Shown here: in pieces, positions 45,369 through 53,502 of the stretch
Position numbering within the stretch: position 1 is the stretch's first letter
How the letters are laid out: each line of letters begins with the position of its first letter
Assembly: GCA_021324305.1 (NCBI GenBank)
Contig: JAJPJI010000021.1
Span: 1 to 64,000 of the forward strand
Reading direction: 5' to 3'
DNA from: Gammaproteobacteria bacterium
Lineage (GTDB): Bacteria; Pseudomonadota; Gammaproteobacteria; DSM-16500
DNA: 64,000 nucleotides
Made by a program: the position numbers and the translations under genes
Notes under the pieces: generated by a model
What the model was told of the DNA's origin: nothing
The model's input: only the letters and a program-made list of their open reading frames with translations
Database searches by the model: none

Positions 45369-47203
45369 ACAAAATGCAGGATACTCCAGGTAAAGATCAT
45401 GCTGTTGTGAGTGCGATACAGGAAGGAGTCGTGCGCATTGAAAAGTCCGGCTCACGTCCTCTCATTAAAAATGAAATCATCTATATTTGCCCGAAAAGCA
45501 AGAGCGGCCAAACGCAGCAAGAAAAAATCATGGCTGAAATATTGCATGTGAAAGGAAATACAGCAGTCGCGCAGGTATTTGAGGAAACCGGCGGTATTTC
45601 AGTAGGTGATATCGTGGAGCAAACGGGAGAAATGTTGTCGGTTACATTGGGACCGGGACTGCTGGGCATGATATATGATGGTCTGCAAAATCCATTACTG
45701 AATTTTGCGAATAAATATGGATTTTTCCTGCCGCGTGGTGTGCGTGAACAATCCATTGATATGAGTAAAAAATGGGTATTCACGACAACAGTGCGAAAAG
45801 GTGATATCGTGAATGGAGGCCAGGTGCTCGGTGTCGTACAGGAAGGAAGGCTGGAACATCGAATCATGGTTCCCTTTGATATGGGGTATGAAATGAGAGT
45901 TGACTGGATACAGCAAGGTACATTCACCATTGATACGCCAGTTGCGCGTTTGACTGATAGTAAAAACAACGCGCATGACGTGCCCATGATGCAGCGCTGG
46001 CCAGTGCGTCACTCAATCGGTCAACGCTTATTGAAAGAAGGATTGTCGCAGCGTGAGTATCCTGATCGGCCGATGATAACCACCCTCAGGCTGATCGATA
46101 CATTTTTTCCCATCGCACGGGGCGGTACAGCGTGTATTCCAGGCCCGTTTGGCGCTGGGAAAACAATCCTGCAAAATCTGATTTCACGTTATTCCGATGT
46201 GGATATTGTCATTATCGTTGCCTGTGGTGAACGCGCTGGCGAGGTAGTTGAAACAATCACTGAATTTCCAAATCTGATTGATCCAAAAACCGGCGGGACC
46301 CTGATGGATCACACGATCATCATCTGCAACACTTCTTCCATGCCTGTTGCCGCTCGCGAAGCCTCCATTTACACCGGTATTTCCCTGGGCGAGTATTATC
46401 GCCAGATGGGTTACAATGTATTGTTAATTGCTGATTCAACATCACGCTGGGCGCAAGCTATGCGTGAAACGTCAGGCCGGATGGAAGAAATACCTGGCGA
46501 AGAAGGCTACCCAGCCTATCTGGACAGCAGTATTCGCAGTCTTTATGAGCGTGCAGGGATTATACGCAACTCAGACAACAAGGTTGGCAGCTTAACAATT
46601 GTTGGCACCGTGTCGCCAGCAGGCGGCAATTTTGAAGAGCCTGTTACACAATCAACGTTAAGTGCTGTCAAAACATTTCTGGGTCTGAGCTATGACCGCG
46701 CATACAAACGATATTATCCCGCGGTTGATCCATTAATTTCCTGGTCGCGATATCTGGAACAATTGCAATCCTGGTATGAAACCAATATGGAGCCGACTTG
46801 GACTACAAAAGTAAGCCGTATCAGTGAGTTACTGAAGCAAGGACATGAAATTAATAACATGATGCAGGTCACCGGAGAGGAGGGCATCACCATGGAAGAT
46901 TATATTACCTATCACAAATCGCTGATGTTCGATATGATTTATTTGCAGCAGGATGCTTATGATCCCGTTGACGTTTCAGTGCCTGTTGAAAGACAGAAAA
47001 TACTTTTTAATCTGTTATATGATCTTGTTATGGCGGAAAATAAATTCACGGACAAAAACGAAGCCAGGAATTTTTTTATCAAACTGACCGGGATTTTGAA
47101 AAACATGAATTATTCACAATTAAATACCAACGAATACAATAAATATTATAATCAGGTCGCGGAAATGGGCCGTCTTGATTTGATTGATAAAAATCCAAAG
47201 TAG
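45365..47203 (+). CDS. atpA: V-type ATPase catalytic subunit A
   Basis: The ATP-hydrolysing V1 subunit, 612 aa. Walker A is GPFGAGKT (260-267). The family-specific catalytic region continues with IVACGERAGEVVETITEFP, and Walker B lies in NVLLIADSTSRWAQAMRE. SGRMEEIPGEEGYPAYLDS follows, as in all A subunits. In related operons A comes before B; here it closes the operon. The last codons and the downstream 50 bp are repeated 470 bp later (47660-47720), evidence of a local duplication. Confidence 0.95.
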   Translation: MNKMQDTPGKDHAVVSAIQEGVVRIEKSGSRPLIKNEIIYICPKSKSGQTQQEKIMAEILHVKGNTAVAQVFEETGGISVGDIVEQTGEMLSVTLGPGLLGMIYDGLQNPLLNFANKYGFFLPRGVREQSIDMSKKWVFTTTVRKGDIVNGGQVLGVVQEGRLEHRIMVPFDMGYEMRVDWIQQGTFTIDTPVARLTDSKNNAHDVPMMQRWPVRHSIGQRLLKEGLSQREYPDRPMITTLRLIDTFFPIARGGTACIPGPFGAGKTILQNLISRYSDVDIVIIVACGERAGEVVETITEFPNLIDPKTGGTLMDHTIIICNTSSMPVAAREASIYTGISLGEYYRQMGYNVLLIADSTSRWAQAMRETSGRMEEIPGEEGYPAYLDSSIRSLYERAGIIRNSDNKVGSLTIVGTVSPAGGNFEEPVTQSTLSAVKTFLGLSYDRAYKRYYPAVDPLISWSRYLEQLQSWYETNMEPTWTTKVSRISELLKQGHEINNMMQVTGEEGITMEDYITYHKSLMFDMIYLQQDAYDPVDVSVPVERQKILFNLLYDLVMAENKFTDKNEARNFFIKLTGILKNMNYSQLNTNEYNKYYNQVAEMGRLDLIDKNPK

Positions 47204-47251
47204 CGGAATCCCTGGCGCCAGCGATATGCTTGATTGACACCCTGATCTCTT
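47191..47251 (+). repeat. 61-bp direct repeat, copy 1 (contains the atpA 3' end)
   Basis: This 61-bp segment covers the last three codons and the stop of atpA plus 49 bp of flank. It recurs at 47660-47720 with two mismatches (59/61). The copies bracket the inverted repeats and transposase scrap, so a stretch ending atpA was duplicated when, or after, the inserted material arrived. Confidence 0.9.
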
Positions 47252-47278
47252 AAGCTTGCCAATCTTTATCTTTTCTTA

Positions 47279-47331
47279 GCTTTGTTGAATAATCCCACTT
47301 GCCTGTCATCCCGGCGAAGGCCGGGATCCAT
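47279..47331 (+). repeat. 53-bp inverted repeat, left arm
   Basis: It pairs with 47602-47654 (52 of 53 bases). Inside is the smaller palindrome ATCCCGGC-GAAG-GCCGGGAT, part of the widespread GTCATCCCGGCGAAGGCCGG repeat found in many proteobacterial genomes. The transposase scrap begins 25 bp inside it. Confidence 0.9.
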
Positions 47332-47355
47332 CCATCTTGTTCAACAAGGTGTTGA

Positions 47356-47544
47356 CCTCGCGATGATAGTATTCGCAACATAAAACAATCAGGCAGAACA
47401 GAATGGAAGAAACAAGGTGGTTTCCATAAGCGTAGTTTAGCAGAAACGGCAATGTATCAATTAAAAATGGTATTAAATGATAGCTTACGAGCTGGAATTT
47501 TTGAAAATCAAGCGACAGAAGCTTTATGCTTTGTCGAGTGTTAA
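47356..47544 (+). mobile_element. IS5-like transposase C-terminal remnant
   Basis: A 62-codon frame without a start reads DDSIRNIKQSGRTEWKKQ, then GGFHKRSLAETAMYQLK, which matches the end of IS5-group DDE transposases (G-Y/F-H-x-RS-L-AETAM-x-R/L-K, holding the final catalytic Glu). It ends in an early TAA, after which family-like residues continue with further stops. Only about the last fifth of the gene survives, so it cannot move by itself. The inverted repeats on both sides may be its ends or unrelated palindromic repeats. Confidence 0.75.
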
Positions 47545-47601
47545 GCAAAATGACTCAACCTGGTATGAGCCTGACAGTTAACGTGTAAAATAAATTCGAG
47601 A

Positions 47602-47654
47602 ATGGATCCCGGCCTTCGCCGGGATGACAGGCAAGTGGGATTATTCAGCAAAGC
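47602..47654 (-). repeat. 53-bp inverted repeat, right arm
   Basis: Reverse complement of 47279-47331 with one mismatch. In single-stranded form the two arms could fold 270 bp of DNA or RNA into a very long hairpin directly after the V-ATPase operon, which might also end or stabilise that transcript. Confidence 0.9.
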
Positions 47655-47659
47655 CATAG

Positions 47660-47720
47660 AAATCCAAAGTAGCGGAATCCCTGGCGCCAGCGATGTACTT
47701 GATTGACACCCTGATCTCTT
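47660..47720 (+). repeat. 61-bp direct repeat, copy 2
   Basis: Second copy of the segment at the atpA 3' end, differing at two positions (GCGATGTACTTG against GCGATATGCTTG). It lies just outside the right inverted-repeat arm. Confidence 0.9.
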
Positions 47721-47837
47721 TGTGAGGTCTTTGGCTTTTTATTGCATGCTGCGCAAATTGACAATTTACCAATGGACTAGCTGAAATGTCAGAGTTACTA
47801 TAGTGCCCATCTTTCAACAGGATGAGGGTCGGCGGCT

Positions 47838-48644
47838 ATGGCGAGTGCTTATTTGTGCAGGTTTTTTCTGGGCGTTCTGTTACTGTCGTATTCCATGCTG
47901 GCCGCCGCCAAACCGCATTTTCCTCAGAGCCTTGTATATGCAGGCAAGCCTATAGACAGCCTGTGTTTTTCCAATCCTGAAAAAACAATTGATCTTAGGC
48001 GCTGTGGCGCTGAGCATGAAAAGTATATTGTCAAAAATGCCAGGACTGATCTCAATAAAAAAGGCTATATTGGCTATGAATGGACGGATTCGAGCATGCC
48101 ATCCGGTCCACAGGGATATAGTTATTACAAATATTTTTCAGCTGGTAATAATCAGTTCTGGATATATGCCATTAACAACGGGGGCGGCAGCGGCAATTTT
48201 ACCAGCCTCTACCTTGTGAAGCGACTGAATGCCAGTGCTCTGAATGTACAAGCCATCGCTGCTGGTGATCGTTGTAACGGAGGGATTCAGGATGTCGCGG
48301 TGCGAAATCATGAATTGACATTTAGTGTTAACCTCACGCCCTACGATCTCGTTGCGCTAGCACATAGCCAGACGAATAATCTCAAGGCATATGATGATCT
48401 GGCTGCTTGTGCAGTCTGCTGTACAGCCAGGGCATTTTATTCAACAGATATCAGCACCAGGCTGGGATTCAGTTATGCAGGACTCGATAAAATTAATTCT
48501 GCATCTGAGATGCCAGAGCAGGGGAGGTATCAAGCCTGCTTTAACAAGCTGTTGTTTTCTTATATCAAAAAAAACAAGATCATGCTGAACAGTAAGGAAG
48601 TTGATGCTTTCGTTGATCAGTTCAAGCATGTCTGTATTCCATAG
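47838..48644 (+). CDS. Exported cysteine-rich protein of unknown function
   Basis: A 268-aa protein with a signal peptide (FFLGVLLLSYSMLAAA). I recognise no family. The mature part has about ten cysteines, including a CAVCC cluster near residue 195, suggesting disulphides outside the cytoplasm. The middle contains GSGNFTSLYLVKRL and an aromatic run SYYKYFSAGNNQFWIYAINN. It precedes the exported PI-PLC-like gene by 40 bp on the same strand, so the two probably form a secreted pair. Confidence 0.6.
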   Translation: MASAYLCRFFLGVLLLSYSMLAAAKPHFPQSLVYAGKPIDSLCFSNPEKTIDLRRCGAEHEKYIVKNARTDLNKKGYIGYEWTDSSMPSGPQGYSYYKYFSAGNNQFWIYAINNGGGSGNFTSLYLVKRLNASALNVQAIAAGDRCNGGIQDVAVRNHELTFSVNLTPYDLVALAHSQTNNLKAYDDLAACAVCCTARAFYSTDISTRLGFSYAGLDKINSASEMPEQGRYQACFNKLLFSYIKKNKIMLNSKEVDAFVDQFKHVCIP

Positions 48645-48684
48645 AGGAAAAATAAATTCATTGCGGTAATGCAATAAAGGATGG

Positions 48685-50787
48685 ATGATAGCCATGAAAT
48701 TGAAATCACAATTAAATGCTAGATGTATTATTCGAATTCTAATGGGACTGTTTTTATCTGCTGAGGCAACCGGCAGTTATGCCTGGTCAAATTATTTCAG
48801 GGTTTTCAATAATAGCGATAAACCTGTCTCAATTACGATACAACCTAAAATCGGCAACGCACATAATGAATGTGCTAATGGTGCGACACCTTCACGTCTT
48901 GCCATAGCCCCCAAGTCATCTAGCTGCAAAATTCAGTTCACTACGACGCTGGGCAATAGTTCGGGTACGATCTACATAGACAAGGAAAATGCGAATTGCC
49001 GTGTGGATTACAATTATACGTATAATCCTCTGGATCCAATTGCTGAATATTCACTGGAATATGGTAAAACCATTTGTACTGGAAGTAGTAATAATGATTC
49101 GGAAGCAAATACCATTTTGCTGGATAATCCAAAAAATGAAAACTATAGTGAGCTTGATCATCTTTTAACTGGCGGCATATCGCCGGTGAAGTTCACTTAT
49201 TATGGCAAGCAACCAGAAGCTTTGGCGGAATCCAATTGCAGCAGTTATCGTGCAGATGGTACGTTCGAAAAAGGCCCTGATAATTGCATGATTGTGAATC
49301 CAGATTCCGCTTGGGTCGCGCGTGCTATCCAGTTGCAGCTGCAAATTGATCGATACGAGCCTCTGAATAACGCGCAATTTCTTGGAACACATAATTCCGC
49401 GATTTCGCCTTCCTATACGGCAAAGCATATTTTGACCAACATGAGTTATTCTGATCCCAATCATTATCAAAGAATTTCAGACCAGCTCAATTCCGGTGTG
49501 CGTTCCATTGAGCTTGATATGATATGGAATGGAAACGAACCAGTGGTTTGTCATAATCATGTCGATCTTCCTGATATCTCCTTTTTAAGAAATTCTGTAA
49601 AAGGTCTGACTTGCGATGGTAACGAAAAAATTGTTTCCCTGTTAACGGAAATCAAAAATTGGCTTGATGTGCCGGCACATAATAAAGAAGTCATACTGCT
49701 GTATTTCGATGTGAATCAGCCGCTTGACAGGAATGCTGCTGATTTTAGCGATCTGGTAGGTAATACCTTAACAAATCGCATTGTCACAAAAATGGACGTG
49801 AGTCATGGAAAAATTAACAAGCTGCAATGGGGTCCCCAGAATCAAATTGGATTTCCGGCAAACTCTCTTTCCAAAGAAGCCATTGTCAAAATGGGACGGA
49901 ACATTGTTATCATGAGCCATGATAACAATGAATTGGCAGATAGTCCGTTTGTGTTTACACGGGTTGATGGCGATGTGACCAAGCAGGTGCAATTCCCGAA
50001 TGATCACGGTTTCGATGATTTTACCAACAAGCTCAAAAGTTGCGCTGATCCAGCGGCAAAATACGCTTTAATGAAGAACAACATATTCCCTGATGACCCT
50101 GCGCATGCGTCAATATGGCGGCTTAATGATGATCGCAGCATTATCTCATATTTGGCAGGATCCGGCGTAAATGACGATCCATCGAAGTATGTCGATTTAA
50201 GTCCGCTGGCGATTGTGCAAAATGTCATGCAATGTCCTATAAATATGATAAGCCTGGATATGATTAATGCGACATATACTTCGGAAGCGGACAGAGCGCG
50301 GATAGGTTTAAATGGAAAAATTGATCCGCGCATTGCTGCCTGGATATGGAGCTGGCAAGAGGGTTATCCGTTATCCGGCGCATCGACAGGCAAAGTCGCC
50401 TATCTCGATCCTGTTTCCAGGCATTTTAAAAATGACAAGTCGCTGACATCTGCTTCCATGCCATTTGTACTATGTTATAACAAATCCGAGTTAGAGCAGG
50501 GTATAGCGCAATGGGGAGTTGCACGCAACAATACATTAAACCTTGGTGATACCATGGTGTCCTCTGAAACGCTTGTTACGATGGCCGATGCTGCATGTGC
50601 TACCCTTGGGTCAGCCTGGTATTTCGCAACACCGGTTACATCCTATCAAATGTCTGATGTGCTAACTATGTTAGCGAAAAATGGAATACATGAACCAGTC
50701 ATGGTGAATTATCTGAGGGGAGATAATGTTCCGATATCAGATGAATGGACAGCGAATCATCAGATGCCGCTTGCCAGCCTGCATTAG
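48685..50787 (+). CDS. Exported phosphatidylinositol-specific phospholipase C (X domain)
   Basis: A 700-aa protein with a cleavable N-terminal signal (ILMGLFLSAEATGSYA). A Cys-containing beta-rich N-terminal region (to about 190) is followed by a PI-PLC-X barrel. Two catalytic histidines are visible: H236 in FLGTHNSA and H290 in VVCHNH, with RSIELDMIW between, spaced as in Bacillus PI-PLC (H32/H82) and eukaryotic PLCs. A THN triplet, as in eukaryotic PLC X domains, replaces the bacterial THD. The product would be diacylglycerol and inositol phosphate, so host membrane lipids are a plausible target. The C-terminal 250 residues have no recognised domain. Confidence 0.78.
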   Translation: MIAMKLKSQLNARCIIRILMGLFLSAEATGSYAWSNYFRVFNNSDKPVSITIQPKIGNAHNECANGATPSRLAIAPKSSSCKIQFTTTLGNSSGTIYIDKENANCRVDYNYTYNPLDPIAEYSLEYGKTICTGSSNNDSEANTILLDNPKNENYSELDHLLTGGISPVKFTYYGKQPEALAESNCSSYRADGTFEKGPDNCMIVNPDSAWVARAIQLQLQIDRYEPLNNAQFLGTHNSAISPSYTAKHILTNMSYSDPNHYQRISDQLNSGVRSIELDMIWNGNEPVVCHNHVDLPDISFLRNSVKGLTCDGNEKIVSLLTEIKNWLDVPAHNKEVILLYFDVNQPLDRNAADFSDLVGNTLTNRIVTKMDVSHGKINKLQWGPQNQIGFPANSLSKEAIVKMGRNIVIMSHDNNELADSPFVFTRVDGDVTKQVQFPNDHGFDDFTNKLKSCADPAAKYALMKNNIFPDDPAHASIWRLNDDRSIISYLAGSGVNDDPSKYVDLSPLAIVQNVMQCPINMISLDMINATYTSEADRARIGLNGKIDPRIAAWIWSWQEGYPLSGASTGKVAYLDPVSRHFKNDKSLTSASMPFVLCYNKSELEQGIAQWGVARNNTLNLGDTMVSSETLVTMADAACATLGSAWYFATPVTSYQMSDVLTMLAKNGIHEPVMVNYLRGDNVPISDEWTANHQMPLASLH

Positions 50788-50873
50788 CCGTACTGATAAA
50801 ATCAGCCTGGTACGTAAGTGTAAATCACATGATTGGTGATCAATACGACCAGGCATCGATTCAGGAGTAGTTC

Positions 50874-51548
50874 ATGACGCAAAAAACAATTCTCTGTTAT
50901 GGCGATTCCAACACCTGGGGATACGTGCCTTTGCGTGATCACGCACAGCTGAAGTCACGTTATTCACGTGAGCAACGATGGACCGGCATTTTACAGGATT
51001 TATTAGGCAGCGAATATTATATAGTTGAGGAAGGACTAAATAGCAGAACAACCAACCTGGATTATGCCGTGCCTCCGGACAGAAATGGTAAAACATATTT
51101 GCCGTCCTGTTTATATTCGCATGCGCCAATTGATCTGGTTGTTCTGGGTTTGGGCGGTAATGATATGAAAACGTATTTCAATCGCAATCCATTGGATATT
51201 AAAAATGGTCTTGCGGAGCTTGTGGATATCATACAGAAATCACCCTATGGGTCAGACATGCGGCAGGCGCCGAAGATATTAATCATGACACAGGCAATAC
51301 CGTATCCATTTGTAGAAGAGTATACCGACGAGAATGGTATACGGTTTCTGGAGGGCATCGTCGCCAAAGCCAGGGAGCTGATACCTCTCTATGCAAGTCT
51401 GGCTGAGGAAAAGCAATGTCATTTCATTGATGTCTCGCAGGATGTTTCACCATCCAAGATAGATGGCGTACATTATGATCTTAACGCACACAGAATACTG
51501 GCTGAATTGTTGAACACGAAAATAAGGGCCATATTTCAGGCCCCCTGA
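50874..51548 (+). CDS. SGNH/GDSL esterase
   Basis: A 224-aa SGNH-fold hydrolase. Block I is CYGDSNTWGY with Ser12, block III is LGLGGNDMK, and the Asp/His pair is in DGVHYDLNAH. It resembles the arylesterase/lipolytic group often annotated as GDSL lipase. No signal peptide, so it is cytoplasmic. AGGAG precedes the ATG. It lies 86 bp after the PI-PLC-like gene on the same strand. Confidence 0.85.
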   Translation: MTQKTILCYGDSNTWGYVPLRDHAQLKSRYSREQRWTGILQDLLGSEYYIVEEGLNSRTTNLDYAVPPDRNGKTYLPSCLYSHAPIDLVVLGLGGNDMKTYFNRNPLDIKNGLAELVDIIQKSPYGSDMRQAPKILIMTQAIPYPFVEEYTDENGIRFLEGIVAKARELIPLYASLAEEKQCHFIDVSQDVSPSKIDGVHYDLNAHRILAELLNTKIRAIFQAP

Positions 51549-51645
51549 TAATGATCTTTCTTATCGAAAGCCAGCTTGCTATTCTTCGATATCCTAACAA
51601 ACAAATAACTGCTTAGATGCGAGCGTAACTTTCTTCTCTGACATT

Positions 51646-52860
51646 TTACTTTCGTTTTGGCCCTTTGTGTTTTCTATCCAGTGTACTTTCCGCATCCAAA
51701 GGCTCCAGTGGCTTGCTGGGCGAGGGCTTTCTTTCTGGCACCCTGGGTTCTTCCAGTACCAGTGGTGTGCTTGGCTTTGGAATTTCTTCTCCCATTTGGT
51801 GGCCCAGTCCATGTGTCATTTGAAAAACAAACTGCGAAAATACTCTATCAAGTACAGCTAATTTCGAATGATTAATGCCCTGCATGAGAAGAGGCATATA
51901 AGCTTCAGTAAAATAGCGGCTCATGCTATTCACTAGTTGGTTGAAATGTTTTTGTCCCGTGCGTGGGCGATGCATAGTCCCAATAAAGTTATCAAGGTTT
52001 TCCTTTATCTCCATTAAAATGCGCAGCATTTTTTTAAGAAAAGGAGCTTCTGACTTCTGGTTTTCAGCATCCGTGATGATATGTTTTACTGCCTTGATTG
52101 CATCACTGATGGCGGCATTCGTTATTCTGCCAAGCTTTTCAATTTGTGCAACAAACTGGCTATATGCCGGACCGCCAATTTCATTGGGATCCTTGAATAA
52201 ATAATGCAATTCTTCGGAAGGAAGAATAAACACTTTACTCCGCAATTTTTCCAAAATGGAATAAAAACGATTTGCTGTTGCTTCATTAGTAAAAACCAGC
52301 GCATGTTCAAGATTAATTCCACCAGTGCGCGCTATTTCATCAGGTGTTTGTCTTGTAAAGACATGGACATATGTGTTTTCACTTTCACCAAATCCTGTTG
52401 CTATCCATTTACCCCGTTTCTGAAAAAACAAATCTTGCGCAGATGAAGAATCAGATAGTTCGATATTATCCACCTCAAACGTGCCTCGTGCATGAAATGC
52501 GGCATCTTTTACCTGTTTTTTCTCCTGCAAGCTAGAGAATATGGTTCGCTTTGTTACATACGCTTCGGTTGGTGTTGGTTGAAGCTTGCCTATCGCTGTA
52601 AGAGCATGATGAAAAAGCAGATGTGCATTACTAAATACTTTGCTTGCGGCATCAGATAGATTATCTGATAAATAGAAAGGATCGGTGAAGCCTTCCTTAA
52701 CTTCCTCTACCTCTTCTATTATCTTTTTAATTGATTTTTTCTCTTGTTTTCCAGGAAATTTGATCTCGCTTTTTAGCTGATCATCTCTAAGAAAGCCTCT
52801 ATAGCCATATATATCATTATCTTCTTGCTTGATAATATTAAAATTTTTTCTTAAAGCCAT
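51646..52860 (-). CDS. Uncharacterised 404-aa protein, effector-like
   Basis: I do not recognise the family. The start at 52860 (MALRKNFNI) has GAGGAG seven to eight bases upstream; an ATG five codons earlier overlaps that site. There is no signal peptide and no membrane segment. The first half is mixed alpha/beta with an acidic and lysine-rich stretch (KKSIKKIIEEVEEVKEG). The middle holds YVHVFTRQTPDEIARTGGIN. The last 50 residues are Pro-, Glu- and Lys-rich (VPERKPSPSKPLEPLDAEST) and end in a basic tail. Such flexible charged tails occur on type IV effectors, but no secretion motif is firm. Confidence 0.55.
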   Translation of the reverse strand: MALRKNFNIIKQEDNDIYGYRGFLRDDQLKSEIKFPGKQEKKSIKKIIEEVEEVKEGFTDPFYLSDNLSDAASKVFSNAHLLFHHALTAIGKLQPTPTEAYVTKRTIFSSLQEKKQVKDAAFHARGTFEVDNIELSDSSSAQDLFFQKRGKWIATGFGESENTYVHVFTRQTPDEIARTGGINLEHALVFTNEATANRFYSILEKLRSKVFILPSEELHYLFKDPNEIGGPAYSQFVAQIEKLGRITNAAISDAIKAVKHIITDAENQKSEAPFLKKMLRILMEIKENLDNFIGTMHRPRTGQKHFNQLVNSMSRYFTEAYMPLLMQGINHSKLAVLDRVFSQFVFQMTHGLGHQMGEEIPKPSTPLVLEEPRVPERKPSPSKPLEPLDAESTLDRKHKGPKRK

Positions 52861-52941
52861 TGCCCAGCTCCTCATTATTATATTTATTTTATTTATGTTT
52901 TTAATTATAGGGCTATTTTTTAAAAAATGATTAACAAAACA

Positions 52942-53502
52942 TTAATAATGAAAAAAATGAAAAGCCTGGTCACAAAAAAGAATAAGGTATCTGGAGGCAT
53001 TTAAAACAGATACTTTCCATTGAAAGTAACGGGTATTATGCCTGGCATGAAGTATGCGCCAGGAAAAAGGCTGAAATCCAATTGTATAAGCGCTGCAGGC
53101 TTCCATAATACTGGATGTGCCGCCGTCCGTAACGAGTCCGGACAGCTTCTTTTTATCTTTCGCGTTGAATGCGCTAGCGTCGCCATTGAATAATGATTGA
53201 CTCATGGCAAGAACTTCAGCAGTCATTTTGTCGATTAGGGGATATTTCTCATCATGCATTGGATTGGTAAACTTGGTAAGACTGTATGTTCTGTCAATCA
53301 ACTCACTATATTCTCTGGTTTCTCTCACATACACCATGCCAGACACGTGGCCTTTCAGTTTGTTCTCATATTCTTCGGTAGCACGTGAAATTACTTCAAT
53401 GATATATTCCTTCGATTTGCTTGTTACGGGTATTTGTGCATGGACACTGCCCAGCTCTTTTCGGATTTTATCTTGAGACGATACCAGCAGCGATATGCGG
53501 CA
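52942..53502 (-). pseudogene. Degenerate or truncated reading frame directly behind murJ, same frame
   Basis: After the murJ stop (TGA 53505-53503) the same frame stays open for 186 codons. Coding-like sequence (QDKIRKELGSVHAQIP ... MDDEK-type charged helices, then DKMTAEVLAMSQSLFNG and KKKLSGLVTDGG) continues to about residue 140, after which it turns into residues typical of non-coding A+T-rich DNA. There is no ATG; a GTG at 53346 could start the last 134 codons. It looks like the middle of a lost gene whose 5' end is missing and whose 3' end has drifted. Confidence 0.45.

Noticed and set aside
47306..47548. 80-codon minus-strand frame inside the repeat island
   Set aside because: It is the antisense of the transposase remnant, whose plus-strand frame has a recognisable family match.
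47191..47720. 61-bp direct repeats as a target-site duplication of an insertion sequence
   Set aside because: IS5-group target duplications are only a few bases long, so 61 bp needs a separate duplication or recombination event.
53204..53476. 90-codon plus-strand frame behind murJ
   Set aside because: Antisense of the degenerate minus-strand frame, with weaker coding character.
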